In this document: piece after piece, positions 49,919 to 59,130 of the stretch
How positions within the stretch are numbered: the stretch's first letter is position 1
How the letters are laid out: each line of letters opens with the position of its first letter
From: Brevibacillus antibioticus
GTDB lineage: Bacteria > Bacillota > Bacilli > Brevibacillales > Brevibacillaceae
Direction of reading: 5' to 3'
DNA: 64,000 bases
Assembly (NCBI RefSeq): GCF_005217615.1
Contig: NZ_SZNK01000001.1
Coordinates: 4,959,001-5,023,000, forward strand
The notes under the pieces: generated by a model
What the model was told of the DNA's origin: nothing
Database searches by the model: none
What the model saw: only the letters and a program-made list of their open reading frames with translations
Program-made: the position numbers and the translations under genes

Positions 49919-51232
49919 ATGAATTTGTACGAAGGGATTGTGGAGAGGCAGGAAAAAATTGCTGTCGTCGGTCTTGGGTACGTAGGCTTGCCGATTGCGA
50001 TGGCACTGTCCAAACGTGCTTCTGTGATTGGATTCGATGTAAACAAAGAGAAAATAGCAGCCTATCAAAAGGGAAACTTTCATGATGCGGACGTGGATCA
50101 GGAGCTGACGGGTGACGCTGCTATTGCATTCACTTCAGATGAAAATAGATTGCAGGAAGCGCGATTTTTTATCGTGGCAGTGCCTACTCCGGTCAAAAGT
50201 GGCAATGTTCCCGACCTGAAATATGTAGAAAGCGCGTCCCGCATGGTGGGCAGACAGTTGAGAAAAGGGGCAATCGTCGTATTTGAATCGACTGTTTATC
50301 CTGGGGCAACCGAAGATGTTTGCTTGCCGATTCTGGAGGCGGAATCAGGCTTGCGTTGTGGGGAAGACTTCAAGATTGGCTATTCTCCTGAACGCATCAA
50401 CCCGGGAGACAAGGTAAATCGTTTGGAAAACATCGTCAAGATCGTATCGGGGATGGATGAAGAAACACTGGGAATCGTAGCAAGCGTCTACGAGCTCGTG
50501 ATCAAGGCAGGCGTTTATCGAGCAGAAAGCATCAAGGTAGCAGAAGCGGCAAAAGTCATTGAAAATGCACAGCGGGATGTCAATATTGCGTTTATGAATG
50601 AGCTGGCGATGCTGTTCAATCAGATGGATATTCCGACAAAGGCCGTATTGCAAGCAGCAGGAACCAAGTGGAACTTCCTCCCTTTTTCACCTGGCTTGGT
50701 CGGTGGGCATTGCATCGGGATCGACCCGTACTATTTAACGTACAAAGCAGAAGACAGTGGCTATCGCTCCCGCATTATTTTGGCGGCCAGACACATTAAC
50801 GATGGCATGGGGAAGTATGTCGCCCAACAAATCATTAAAATGGCAGTTCGCGCGAAGCTCGATCTTCAAAATGTACGGATCGGCATATTAGGTCTGTCAT
50901 ACAAAGAGGACTGCACAGATATCAGAAATACCAAGGTGACGGATATTATTGAGGAATTGAAAGAATACGGCATGAATCCGTTGGTCGTAGACCCGATGGT
51001 GAATCCTCGGGAGGCATACGAGGAATACGGCATTGAGCTGTCAGAGATGAAGGCTCTCCACGACTTGGACATAGTGGTTGTAGCGGTACCACATGCTGCC
51101 TTTGCCCAGATGGAAGTCTCTGATTTTGCCGCGATGTACAGCAAGAATGAAGCAAAAATCATGATCGATATAAAAGAGATTTATTCCAAAGCTGCCTTTG
51201 AAAACAGTGGATTTCATTACTGGAGCTTGTAG
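49919..51232 (+). CDS. UDP-hexose/HexNAc 6-dehydrogenase (WbpA/TviB type)
   Basis: 437 residues. Rossmann start KIAVVGLGYVGLPIAMALSK, central domain EAAKVIENAQRDVNIAFMNELAML, catalytic Cys in LVGGHCIGIDPYYLTYKAE, C-terminal domain GILGLSYKEDCTDIRNTKV. The GIDPYYLTYKAE form is typical of UDP-GlcNAc/GalNAc/ManNAc dehydrogenases rather than UDP-glucose dehydrogenase. It should supply a UDP-hexosaminuronic acid precursor for the synthase next door. Starts 34 bases after the deacetylase. Confidence 0.9.
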   Translation: MNLYEGIVERQEKIAVVGLGYVGLPIAMALSKRASVIGFDVNKEKIAAYQKGNFHDADVDQELTGDAAIAFTSDENRLQEARFFIVAVPTPVKSGNVPDLKYVESASRMVGRQLRKGAIVVFESTVYPGATEDVCLPILEAESGLRCGEDFKIGYSPERINPGDKVNRLENIVKIVSGMDEETLGIVASVYELVIKAGVYRAESIKVAEAAKVIENAQRDVNIAFMNELAMLFNQMDIPTKAVLQAAGTKWNFLPFSPGLVGGHCIGIDPYYLTYKAEDSGYRSRIILAARHINDGMGKYVAQQIIKMAVRAKLDLQNVRIGILGLSYKEDCTDIRNTKVTDIIEELKEYGMNPLVVDPMVNPREAYEEYGIELSEMKALHDLDIVVVAVPHAAFAQMEVSDFAAMYSKNEAKIMIDIKEIYSKAAFENSGFHYWSL

Positions 51233-51258
51233 GCAGTGGAGGGGAGAGAGCGACAGTG

Positions 51259-53142
51259 ATGAAACAGTTGATAGAGAAAATCAAGCCCAAAAAGAAAGAG
51301 AAAATCGAAGAAGTACTGACGGTTTCCAAAACGGAGAGGCGCGTGCTATCGAATGTGCCAGACCCGGAGAAAATTCGTGTCCAAGTGGACCGCCGTGGAG
51401 CTAGAGATACGAATGAGTCAGGAATGCTAGAGGACCCGGAATACCTGGATCGCATTCGGATGCTGAGTCTGCGCTACATGGCGGATTTTCCAGTGACGCT
51501 GTTGACCAAGAAACAGCGGGTCAAGGATGGAATCAAGGCCAGAGCCGTGGACATTTCTTCGACTGGACTATTAGTTGAACTAGATTCAGAGATGGAAGAC
51601 ATCCAGATGGGACAAGTGTTTATGATCCATTGCACAATCCCGCCCGGCACAATGCCAGAAGGCTATGAGTCAACGGTGAAGCTGGATGCAACCGTCGTTC
51701 GCCGGTTTGCGCAGGAAGAGGATGGGCGTCAGAAGTGCATGCTCGCCTTCGAGTTTTCCAAACCGCTGACTGAGTATTTTCGCAAAAAACGCTGGGGATA
51801 CGCCATTTATATTGCAAGTGCTTCCCTGTTTTTCGCTGCGACGTTTATCGTGCTCATGCGCGCGGAGAGCGTGATTTATTTCAAATACAACGTGTACTTA
51901 TATTTGTACAGCTTGATTGCTGCTGCCTTTTTGCTGACACGGTATTTATTCGGTGCTCTTTATCGGGAGGTTCCCGTCAATCCGGACTATACACCAGGCG
52001 TTAGCATCATTATTCCTTGCTTCAACGAAGAGCAGTGGATTCACCGGACGATTTTGAGTTGTGTGAATCAGAACTACCCGATTGATAAGCTGGAGGTCAT
52101 CGTGGTAGACGACCGCTCGACGGACCGATCAGTAGAAGAGATTCAAAAGGTCATCGATATGGTTCATAACGAAGCGGAGCGCTATATGACCCGTGAGCGT
52201 GTGAAGATGCACATTCTTCCGGAAAACGGCGGGAAACGGGTCGCTTTGGTAAAAGGTGTGGAAATGGCCAAGCACGATTTGGTTGTCTTCGTTGATTCAG
52301 ACAGCTTTTTGGAACCGACTGCGATTCGCAACCTCGTACAGCCTTTCCAAGACCCCAAAATGGGTGGTGTCGCAGGGCGTACGGATGTGGAAAACAAGTT
52401 CACCAACGCGATCACCAAGCTGCAAACCGTTCGTTACTACATTGCTTTTCGCATCATGAAAGCGGCTGAGTCGTGGTTTGACAGTGTCACTTGCTTGTCT
52501 GGACCGTTGTCTTGCTATCGCAAGGAATTGATTCTGCAGCATTCCGAAGCATGGCTGAATCAGAAGTTTCTCGGGCAGCCCGCCACTTTTGGCGATGACC
52601 GAAGCATGACCAACTTTATTTTGCGAACACATCGGACAGGCTATCAGGATTCTGCGATTTGCTCGACGATTGTGCCGTCAGACATGAACGTATTTTTGAA
52701 GCAGCAGATGCGCTGGAAGCGTTCGTGGTTGAGGGAATCTTTGCGTGCCAGTGGCTTTATTTGGCGCAAGGAGCCTTTTATGGCGATCTTCTTTTACATT
52801 GGTCTGATTGTTCCTATCGCTGCTCCCATCATCGTATTGTACAACCTCGGATACGTCCCACTCGTTCATCACATTTTCCCGGGTACGTTTTTAATGGGCT
52901 TGCTGTTGATGGCGCTCTTAATGAGCTTGGCCCATCTGTTTTTCCGCAGAAGCAAGCTGTGGGTTTTCGGGATTGTCTTTTGTGTGTTTTATGAGCTGGT
53001 GCTGTTGTGGCAGATGCCTGTGGCTTGGGTGACATTCTGGAAATCTACTTGGGGTACGCGAGAAACACCGCAGGACGTCGAAGCGAGATTGAAAAAAGAA
53101 GCCCGAAAGAAGAACAAAAAAGGCTTTGGACTGCCGTTTTAA
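51259..53142 (+). CDS. PilZ-GT2 polysaccharide synthase
   Basis: About 627 residues. The N-terminal cytosolic part contains a PilZ domain (about 70-180) with DISSTG (DxSxxG). The preceding RxxxR is imperfect (RYMAD), so c-di-GMP binding is probable but not assured. Two membrane segments follow, then a GT2 domain (VSIIIPCFNEEQWIH, VIVVDDRSTDRS, VVFVDSDSFLE, TFGDDRSMT) with the processive-synthase QxxRW motif (QQMRW), then three C-terminal segments. This is the hyaluronan/cellulose/PNAG synthase plan. It polymerises and exports the sugar chain across the membrane. GTG 51256 is an alternative start. Confidence 0.9.
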   Translation: MKQLIEKIKPKKKEKIEEVLTVSKTERRVLSNVPDPEKIRVQVDRRGARDTNESGMLEDPEYLDRIRMLSLRYMADFPVTLLTKKQRVKDGIKARAVDISSTGLLVELDSEMEDIQMGQVFMIHCTIPPGTMPEGYESTVKLDATVVRRFAQEEDGRQKCMLAFEFSKPLTEYFRKKRWGYAIYIASASLFFAATFIVLMRAESVIYFKYNVYLYLYSLIAAAFLLTRYLFGALYREVPVNPDYTPGVSIIIPCFNEEQWIHRTILSCVNQNYPIDKLEVIVVDDRSTDRSVEEIQKVIDMVHNEAERYMTRERVKMHILPENGGKRVALVKGVEMAKHDLVVFVDSDSFLEPTAIRNLVQPFQDPKMGGVAGRTDVENKFTNAITKLQTVRYYIAFRIMKAAESWFDSVTCLSGPLSCYRKELILQHSEAWLNQKFLGQPATFGDDRSMTNFILRTHRTGYQDSAICSTIVPSDMNVFLKQQMRWKRSWLRESLRASGFIWRKEPFMAIFFYIGLIVPIAAPIIVLYNLGYVPLVHHIFPGTFLMGLLLMALLMSLAHLFFRRSKLWVFGIVFCVFYELVLLWQMPVAWVTFWKSTWGTRETPQDVEARLKKEARKKNKKGFGLPF

Positions 53143-53166
53143 GAGGGAAAGACAAAGGGAGTGAGG

Positions 53167-54939
53167 GTGTCAGGAGTTATGGGGAAAACGACGAGCGATG
53201 TCTTGGACTATCGGAAAAAAGATCGCAATAAATTCATCAAGACGCTGATCCAGTTTGCTATCCTAGTCGTCTTGGGCGTCATGTTATTCAATGCCGTATT
53301 TGATTGGAAGAAGTACGAGGAACCGAATAAAGCGAGCTGGACGAATGAAAAAGGCTTTATCACTATCTCCTATTTTGGCGTGGGTCGTTCGGGTACACCG
53401 AAGCTGGTAGCCAAGAAGCAATTGGACGAGCAGCTTCAGGCGCTTTACGATCAAGGCTATCAAACGATTTCGCAACAAGATATCTTGGACTTTTACAAAA
53501 AAAAGAAGCCACTTCCTGACAAGGCCCTGTTCCTAGCCTTTGAAGATGGCCGCAACGATTCGAGCTTGTTTGCCCAGCCGCTTTTGGAGAAGTACAACTT
53601 CAAAGCAACAGCATTGTCTTACGGCAACAAGATGGGGAACAGCGAGAACAAATTTCTGCAACCGGAAGACATGAAAAAAATGATGGAAACTGGCTTCTGG
53701 GAGCTAGGTTCCAACGGCTATCGGTTGACGTATATCAATGTGTTTGATGATCAGGGCAATTTCATCGGGGTAAAGGATGAGAGTGAATTAACGAACAAAA
53801 CAAAGGTAGGCTACTACAACCACTACTTGATGGACTTTGTCCGGGACAGTAATATGATCCCGATGGAAGACAGAAGCAAGATGGAAGCGAGAATCAACGA
53901 AGACTACAAGCTGATGAATGATACGTATATGGATCAATTGGGCTTTGTCCCGGGTGCCTATATGATCATGCATGCGAACACCTTGTATAGCGGCATGAAT
54001 CGCCTGGTAGCGGATGCGAACGACGTGAATATCAAAAAGTATTTTACGATGCACTTTAACCGGGAAGGAACCGCCTACAACGACAGCGAGGGCGATCTGT
54101 ACAACCTGACCCGCGTGCAGCCAGAGCCGTACTGGTACACCAATCATTTGTTGATGCGCATCCAAAAAGACACCGACGAGAAGATTCGCTTCGTTCGCGG
54201 CGATGAAGAGCAAGCCAAAGAGTGGGACCGTCTCGGTGGCACCGCGCAATTTATGGAGGATCAGATCGTCTTGACCTCTCCAGCTGCTGGCTCTGGCATG
54301 TTATATTTAAAAAACAGCGACAGTCAGAAGGATATCAAGCTTTCTGCCAAGCTGGAAGGGAATGTAATCGGCAAACAGTCCATTTATTTGCGCGATGATC
54401 GGGAAAAAGGCAGCTTTGTTCGGGTTGTCCTGCATGATAATGAGCTGCGCGTCGAGCAGAAGAAGGAAAAAGGAGAAGTTCAGGAGCTATACAAGTCGGA
54501 ATTGAGCCAAGTGATTTGGAATCCTGAGGATTTGACCTTCGACCGTGCCTCTGTTTATACGAGAGAGCAGGGCGAGTCAGGTGCTCCCGAGCTGGAAAAA
54601 TACCCGATCAACATTAAAAATACGCGCCCAATGGAAATTACTGTTCAAGGCGACCGTCTCAGTGTTTCCGTGGACGAGACACTGCTCTTGGACAAGCAAC
54701 AGATCGACCCAAGCATTAGCAGCGGTGGTGTTGCATTGGGAGCGGCCTACAGTGAAGTGAACAAAAAGGACGACATTTATGACGGGGTGTTTGCGGACGT
54801 AAAGATAGAGTCCTTGGCGCAACCGAATGGTGAGCAGCAGATGCTGTTCAGCAATGTGCAGACAGGGCTTGCAGGAGTCGTCAGTTCGATCAAGAAAGCT
54901 ATTTCTGCCGCAATGGATTGGGTCATCGACACCTTTTAA
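53167..54939 (+). CDS. Membrane-anchored deacetylase-like protein with C-terminal lectin-like domain
   Basis: About 590 residues; GTG 53167 five bases after GGGAG fits best, ATG 53179 is an alternative. One membrane segment (about 20-40). Residues 55-330 resemble NodB/PgaB-like folds: GFITISYFGVG, LFLAFEDGRND and LLEKYNFKATALSYG; the usual His pair is not evident, so activity is doubtful. Residues about 350-550 are a beta-sandwich (SGMLYLKNS, KQSIYLRDDREKGSFVRVVL) like LamG/GH-C2 domains that bind sugar. Likely modifies or binds the polymer outside the cell. Confidence 0.72.
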   Translation: MSGVMGKTTSDVLDYRKKDRNKFIKTLIQFAILVVLGVMLFNAVFDWKKYEEPNKASWTNEKGFITISYFGVGRSGTPKLVAKKQLDEQLQALYDQGYQTISQQDILDFYKKKKPLPDKALFLAFEDGRNDSSLFAQPLLEKYNFKATALSYGNKMGNSENKFLQPEDMKKMMETGFWELGSNGYRLTYINVFDDQGNFIGVKDESELTNKTKVGYYNHYLMDFVRDSNMIPMEDRSKMEARINEDYKLMNDTYMDQLGFVPGAYMIMHANTLYSGMNRLVADANDVNIKKYFTMHFNREGTAYNDSEGDLYNLTRVQPEPYWYTNHLLMRIQKDTDEKIRFVRGDEEQAKEWDRLGGTAQFMEDQIVLTSPAAGSGMLYLKNSDSQKDIKLSAKLEGNVIGKQSIYLRDDREKGSFVRVVLHDNELRVEQKKEKGEVQELYKSELSQVIWNPEDLTFDRASVYTREQGESGAPELEKYPINIKNTRPMEITVQGDRLSVSVDETLLLDKQQIDPSISSGGVALGAAYSEVNKKDDIYDGVFADVKIESLAQPNGEQQMLFSNVQTGLAGVVSSIKKAISAAMDWVIDTF

Positions 54940-54966
54940 ATCCGAAACAAGGGGGATCAGTGTAAG

Positions 54967-56031
54967 GTGTCAAACATCAAGAAACGATCGATCATTTTGA
55001 CAGCGCTTCTGATAGTAGTGTGTGTCATTCTCGTATGGTACATGATGAAATGGAATGATACCGATAGCTTGGAGAGTGTAGATGCGGCTAACAACACGAC
55101 GGAATTGTCTGCCTGGGTGGTAGACTGGCAGTGGGAATCCGGTTTGGAGGATTTCCGCAGGATGACGGATGGCTTGTCCAGTGTGCAGGTCTTCGCGGCG
55201 TATTTTGATGAAAATGACAAGCTGCACTTTACTGATCGCATGACCAAGGCGATGCCTGCGATCAAGGAGGCATCGAAGCAGGGCAGCTATGTCGACCTCG
55301 ATTTAACTATTGTGAATGATCGTCTTAACAGTGATGGTACGCAGGTTCAAAAGGACCCGTCGATTGTCAGCCGGCTTATGGCGACAGATGCAAGCCGTAC
55401 CAAGCACATTATGGAGATCAAGAATGCCGTGATCCAGAATGGCTTTCATGGTTTAGAGATCGATTATGAGAGAATTGACGAGAAAGACTGGGACAACTTC
55501 CTTACCTTTATCCATACCTTGTATCAGCATATGGAGCAGGAGGGAAAGTCGCTTCGCATCGTATTGGAGCCGCGCGCGCCGATTGAAGACTTGGCATTGC
55601 CAAAGGGCCCTACTTACGTCATGATGGCTTATAATTTGTACGGTACGAGTACAGAGCCGGGCCCTAAAGCCGATCATCCATTTATTGAAGAGCTTGCCCA
55701 TCGAATGAAAAAGGTGCCGGGTGACAAGGTCATGGCCCTGTCTGTAGGCGGATTTGACTGGGCTAGTGATGGAAAAGTGACGGCCTTAACGGAAAAGCAG
55801 GCAGCAGACCTTGCTGTGTCCAGTATCGAGCCGCCAAAAAGGGATAATGCGAGCGGCAGTCTGTACTTTGACTATATGGGTGAAGACGGCAAAAAGCATA
55901 CAGTCTGGTATGCGGATGAAGAAACGCTGTCTCAATGGGTTGCGGTTGCAAAGAAAGCGGGTATTGAGAAAATCGCGCTTTGGCGACTTGGTGACATGGG
56001 GGAAGGGACATTGCAATATGTGAATCGGTAG
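54967..56031 (+). CDS. GH18-like glycoside hydrolase, membrane anchored
   Basis: 354 residues, GTG start after GGGGGATCAGTG. N-terminal membrane anchor (ILTALLIVVCVILVWYM). The catalytic barrel starts at LSAWVVDWQWESGLEDF; the key strand is GFHGLEIDYERI, equal to DGxDxDxE with the acid Glu kept. YVMMAYNLYG and ALWRLGDMGEG are further barrel strands. The fold family is GH18/YaaH-like. It may trim the exported polymer, as PgaB and PelA hydrolase domains do in other synthase operons. Last gene of the operon. Confidence 0.82.
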   Translation: MSNIKKRSIILTALLIVVCVILVWYMMKWNDTDSLESVDAANNTTELSAWVVDWQWESGLEDFRRMTDGLSSVQVFAAYFDENDKLHFTDRMTKAMPAIKEASKQGSYVDLDLTIVNDRLNSDGTQVQKDPSIVSRLMATDASRTKHIMEIKNAVIQNGFHGLEIDYERIDEKDWDNFLTFIHTLYQHMEQEGKSLRIVLEPRAPIEDLALPKGPTYVMMAYNLYGTSTEPGPKADHPFIEELAHRMKKVPGDKVMALSVGGFDWASDGKVTALTEKQAADLAVSSIEPPKRDNASGSLYFDYMGEDGKKHTVWYADEETLSQWVAVAKKAGIEKIALWRLGDMGEGTLQYVNR

Positions 56032-56045
56032 GGGGTGTAGTGGAA

Positions 56046-56247
56046 GGAAGAAGCGAATTTCCAGTCTACGCTTCGGCCTACGCCCCGCAAGGGGGGATTG
56101 ACTGTCCGCTTCGGAATAAATGGCGGGAGCGCTTCAAACGTAGAAGTTTCGAGGATGTCATTCATAAGTGAAGCTGAAATTCCCCGCCATTTATTCCGAA
56201 GCTAGGCTGGGCTCCAGAGGCGCTTGGACTGAAAATTCGCTTCTTCC
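56046..56247. repeat. 202-bp nested inverted repeat
   Basis: Outer arms GGAAGAAGCGAATTTCCAG... (56046-56066) and its complement (56227-56247), 20 of 21 matching. Inner arms GCTTCGGAATAAATGGCGGG (56108-56127) and a perfect complement (56183-56202). Between the outer and inner arms the two sides differ. No frame with a good site. It could be a MITE-like element or a large RNA hairpin at the end of the polysaccharide transcript. Confidence 0.8.
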
Positions 56248-56385
56248 TACGCAGCTCTTGATTCACATCTTTCAATGATAGAATGAATATGGAAAAGCAA
56301 GATGGCTACCACTATGGGGACAATCTAACCGGAATTTACTAGAATGTTTTTCTATCATGATGTACTTTGTACCGGAGATGCACGT

Positions 56386-56391
56386 TATAAT
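56386..56391 (+). promoter_or_regulatory. Candidate -10 of uppP
   Basis: TATAAT in CACGTTATAATGCTAG, 44 bases before the start; no clear -35. Confidence 0.4.
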
Positions 56392-56434
56392 GCTAGAAGC
56401 GGTAGTCTGCTCTTTTATAGAGAGGCTGCTACAT

Positions 56435-57304
56435 ATGATTTTGGACATCATTCATAGGAGCGTGGAGTTTTTGGGTCTCTGGGAAGCTTTTGTTGCGATT
56501 GTGCTGGGGCTAGTGGAAGGTTTAACTGAGTTTGCCCCTGTTTCCTCTACGGGTCACATGATTATCGTGGATGATTTTTTGTTCCAAACGAAGGATTTGT
56601 TTTCACCTGAAGTGGCCAACACCTTCAAAATTGTCATTCAGCTCGGCTCGATTTTGGCTGTTGTGGTTGTGATGTGGGCTCGGTTCATGAGCTTGCTCGG
56701 CCTCAACAGACTGGCTGGTAAGCGTGAGATTCCGGCAGGACCTCGGCTGAATTTGGTTACGGTTATTGTCGGTTTGATTCCTGCGGGGATTCTGGGTGTT
56801 CTGTTTGACGACTACATCGATGAGTATTTGTTCTCGACGAAGACTGTGGTAATCGGTCTGGTGCTGGGCGCTTTGCTCATGTTGGCTGCTGATTGGTTCC
56901 GACCAAGACGTGCCAAGATCGAGTCGGTTGACCAAATTACGTACAAGCAAGCGTTTCTGGTCGGACTTATTCAATGCTTCTCTCTGTGGCCTGGCTTTTC
57001 CCGTTCGGGTTCCACGATCTCGGGGGGCGTACTGTTGGGCATGAGCCATCGGGCGGCGGCAGACTTCACGTTTATTATGGCCGTGCCGATCATGGCGGGC
57101 GCGAGCTTTTTGTCGCTGTTGAAGCGTTGGGATGCGATTACGATGGACAGCATTCCGTTTTTCGTCGTCGGTTTTATTAGCGCGTTTGTGTTTGCGCTTC
57201 TGTCGATCCGTTTCTTCTTGAAGCTGATTAACCGAATTAAGCTGACACCGTTTGCGATTTACCGCTTGGTGCTGGCAGCAGTTATTTACTTTGTGTTTAT
57301 GTAA
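56435..57304 (+). CDS. uppP: Undecaprenyl-diphosphate phosphatase
   Basis: 289 residues from ATG 56435 (GAGAGG, 9-base spacing; upstream in-frame ATGs overlap the promoter). Membrane protein of the BacA family: EAFVAIVLGLVEGLTEFAPVSSTGHMII holds the Glu-rich motif and PVSSTGH, and GLIQCFSLWPGFSRSGSTISGG the PGxSRSGxT motif. It recycles undecaprenyl pyrophosphate to the monophosphate carrier needed for peptidoglycan and other envelope polymers, and gives bacitracin tolerance. The neighbouring polysaccharide operon has its own promoter. Confidence 0.95.
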   Translation: MILDIIHRSVEFLGLWEAFVAIVLGLVEGLTEFAPVSSTGHMIIVDDFLFQTKDLFSPEVANTFKIVIQLGSILAVVVVMWARFMSLLGLNRLAGKREIPAGPRLNLVTVIVGLIPAGILGVLFDDYIDEYLFSTKTVVIGLVLGALLMLAADWFRPRRAKIESVDQITYKQAFLVGLIQCFSLWPGFSRSGSTISGGVLLGMSHRAAADFTFIMAVPIMAGASFLSLLKRWDAITMDSIPFFVVGFISAFVFALLSIRFFLKLINRIKLTPFAIYRLVLAAVIYFVFM

Positions 57305-57321
57305 AAATCAAAAGTACGACA

Positions 57322-57348
57322 AAGGCTCCCAGTTGGGAGCCTTATTTT
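57322..57348. terminator. Bidirectional terminator
   Basis: AAGGCTCCC, AGTT, GGGAGCCTT then ATTTTA, between convergent genes. Confidence 0.85.
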
Positions 57349-57814
57349 AATCATTCGCCTTTATCTCGCTCGGTTTTTCAATAACAATACCGTTTAATTT
57401 AAGAGTGACAGGATTCCCAATCGTATCTCCAACCGGGCATGTCTGTTCCAAGAACTCCACAAAAGACTCCACTTGCTCTCTAGGGGCATCCGTTTTGATA
57501 TGAAAGGTGTATCGGATTTCAGAATACCCGCGTCGGACATCAGATTTGTTCATGAAGCCATCCGTATCGAGATCGCCTTCGACTTCCACCCAAAAATCGT
57601 CCAGTTGAATCTGAAACTTCTTGGCATAGACTCTAGCAACGATAGATTGGCAGGCGCCTAATGCGGAGAGTACCAGTTCAACCGGGTTCATCCCAGTATC
57701 CGTTCCCCCCAAGCTTTTCGGTTCATCGATCGTTATCTCGAAATTTCTGGAACTGGCCTTCACAACCATTCCCTTCTGTAGATGTGCAGTTGCTTTGAAT
57801 GTTTCAACAGGCAT
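57347..57814 (-). CDS. OsmC/Ohr family protein
   Basis: 155 residues from ATG 57814 (GAAGGGAG site). OsmC fold with the two conserved cysteines: ALGACQSIVARVYAKK and LEQTCPVGDTIGNPV. TGMNPVELVLSALGAC is the family hallmark. Members reduce organic or fatty-acid hydroperoxides with thiol cofactors; specificity not assigned. Confidence 0.92.
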   Translation of the reverse strand: MPVETFKATAHLQKGMVVKASSRNFEITIDEPKSLGGTDTGMNPVELVLSALGACQSIVARVYAKKFQIQLDDFWVEVEGDLDTDGFMNKSDVRRGYSEIRYTFHIKTDAPREQVESFVEFLEQTCPVGDTIGNPVTLKLNGIVIEKPSEIKAND

Positions 57815-57940
57815 GATGCACACTCCCTTCTAGATAATCAATACAAGTAAACTCTACCATAGTTTCCCAATGATCGTTATGAAAATTTTTACATTCGCGC
57901 AAGCTGGTGTCTCGTCCGCTACACACCCTAGAAATAAAAA

Positions 57941-58478
57941 GGGGCTGTCCCAAAAGTCGATTTTCCGACTTAGAGACGCCCCCTATATGTTTTATTTCAA
58001 AAGGTAAACCGTACGCGTCCAGCACATTTTTCATTCGTTCGGAATGAAACCGATTGATCGTACGAAAACAGGTTGTTGCCGAGCAGCAAGCCAGATGTTG
58101 TCGGATAGGGCCTTAGCGATTTGACAAGACGGATATATTTTTTGCGAGTAGGCGTAGATGGGTACTTTTGTCATCATCTTCGGATGATAGCTGTCCCTGT
58201 CTCCTGGATAAGCATACGCAACATTGAATAAGATGGCATCGTCCAAACGTTCTACGACATCATTGATAATCCTTAGGGTATGATGAGGTGGAATCCACGC
58301 TTCAAGGTTCATCGGCAACCAAAGCTGATCCATGTTATATTGAATATACAGAGCAATCGACCTTTTCGAAAATGGTGGGTGGTATTCCATTTTATTAAAA
58401 AGAGGCTATTACTTTATTGTTTTTCTTGAAAAAAGAGGACTATCCCACAGTCATTTTAATGACGTTTGGGACAGCCCC
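57941..58478. mobile_element. IS1182-like remnant with both terminal inverted repeats
   Basis: GGGGCTGTCCCAAAAGTC (57941-57958) and the complement of GGGGCTGTCCCAAACGTC (58461-58478) are 17/18 matching ends. Only 538 bases lie between, against more than 1.5 kb for a full element. It contains a truncated transposase N-terminus. It cannot move by itself but could be mobilised by a related transposase. No target duplication seen. Confidence 0.8.
58031..58390 (-). pseudogene. Truncated IS1182-family transposase
   Basis: 119 residues. The N-terminal LWLPMNLEAWIPPHHTLRIINDVVERLD and SYHPKMMTKVPIYAYSQKIY match the start of IS1182/IS1478-type transposases (PLNLEEWIPENH, YHPKMMLKVLLYAYTQ). The catalytic DDE region is gone. 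Several substitutions at usually fixed positions show decay. Confidence 0.82.
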
Positions 58479-58612
58479 GTTTCCCTAGGGGACGGAAGCG
58501 CGAATAATACTTTAAAGGCGTTAGCTCTTCGCGGCAAGACGACCGTCAATGCCCCAGTAATATAGTGAAACGGGAAATTAGCACGTCAACGTTATTCTTG
58601 AGCTAAATAATT

Positions 58613-58676
58613 GAAAAGTTACCCACCTAACTGGTGAATTCATTTTGTCCTGGTGGTCAATTTTTTGATGAGCACG
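58613..58676 (+). repeat. Dispersed intergenic repeat, copy 2
   Basis: TGAAAAGTTACCCACC, GGTGAATTCATTTT, TGGTGGTC and ATTTTTTGATGAGCACG in the same order as the minus strand of 15880-15951. It lies between the IS remnant and the gene at 58731. The rest of 58479-58730 has no gene. Confidence 0.55.
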
Positions 58677-58730
58677 CAGTCAACATTTCGATTGACATTT
58701 ACATATCTTCTCAAAGAGACATCTGATTAT

Positions 58731-59075
58731 CTATAAAAACAACGTCGATATGAGATAAGTCACCAATGAAATAAAAAAGCAAATCAGGCTAAAAAAGAAA
58801 AACACGATAGACATATTTTTTACTTTATCATTTTCATTTCTCAATGCTTCTTTATTAATATGATTTTCTCCAAAAACTTTTGGAGAATCAGCATTAGACA
58901 TGCGCTTACGGTCGAGCCCTAAATACGAACTAAAAATAACCCCGGACAACACGAATCCTATCACACCAACAAGAAACTCATAAAATACGAACGTTTTTAA
59001 TATGCTATTTTGATAGAATGCATACAATAGGATCAAAGCCGACGTAACCAGACTTGAAATTAAGCCGGTTTTCAT
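58731..59075 (-). CDS. DUF5316-like small membrane protein
   Basis: 114 residues with three membrane segments (about 5-20, 30-52, 88-112) and a polar loop between the second and third containing KVFGENHINKEAL. GGGGGATTTCTATA precedes the start. The length and segment pattern resemble DUF5316 proteins of Bacillales. Function unknown. Confidence 0.6.
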   Translation of the reverse strand: MKTGLISSLVTSALILLYAFYQNSILKTFVFYEFLVGVIGFVLSGVIFSSYLGLDRKRMSNADSPKVFGENHINKEALRNENDKVKNMSIVFFFFSLICFFISLVTYLISTLFL

Positions 59076-59095
59076 TATAGAAATCCCCCTCTGAA

Positions 59096-59128
59096 AGAAA
59101 AGAAGGCGATTTTTCGCCTTCTTTTCTT
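59096..59128 (-). terminator. Terminator after the secreted-protein gene
   Basis: Minus strand AAGAAGGCGA, AAAA, TCGCCTTCTTTTC; perfect stem with T run. Confidence 0.85.
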
Positions 59129-59130
59129 TG

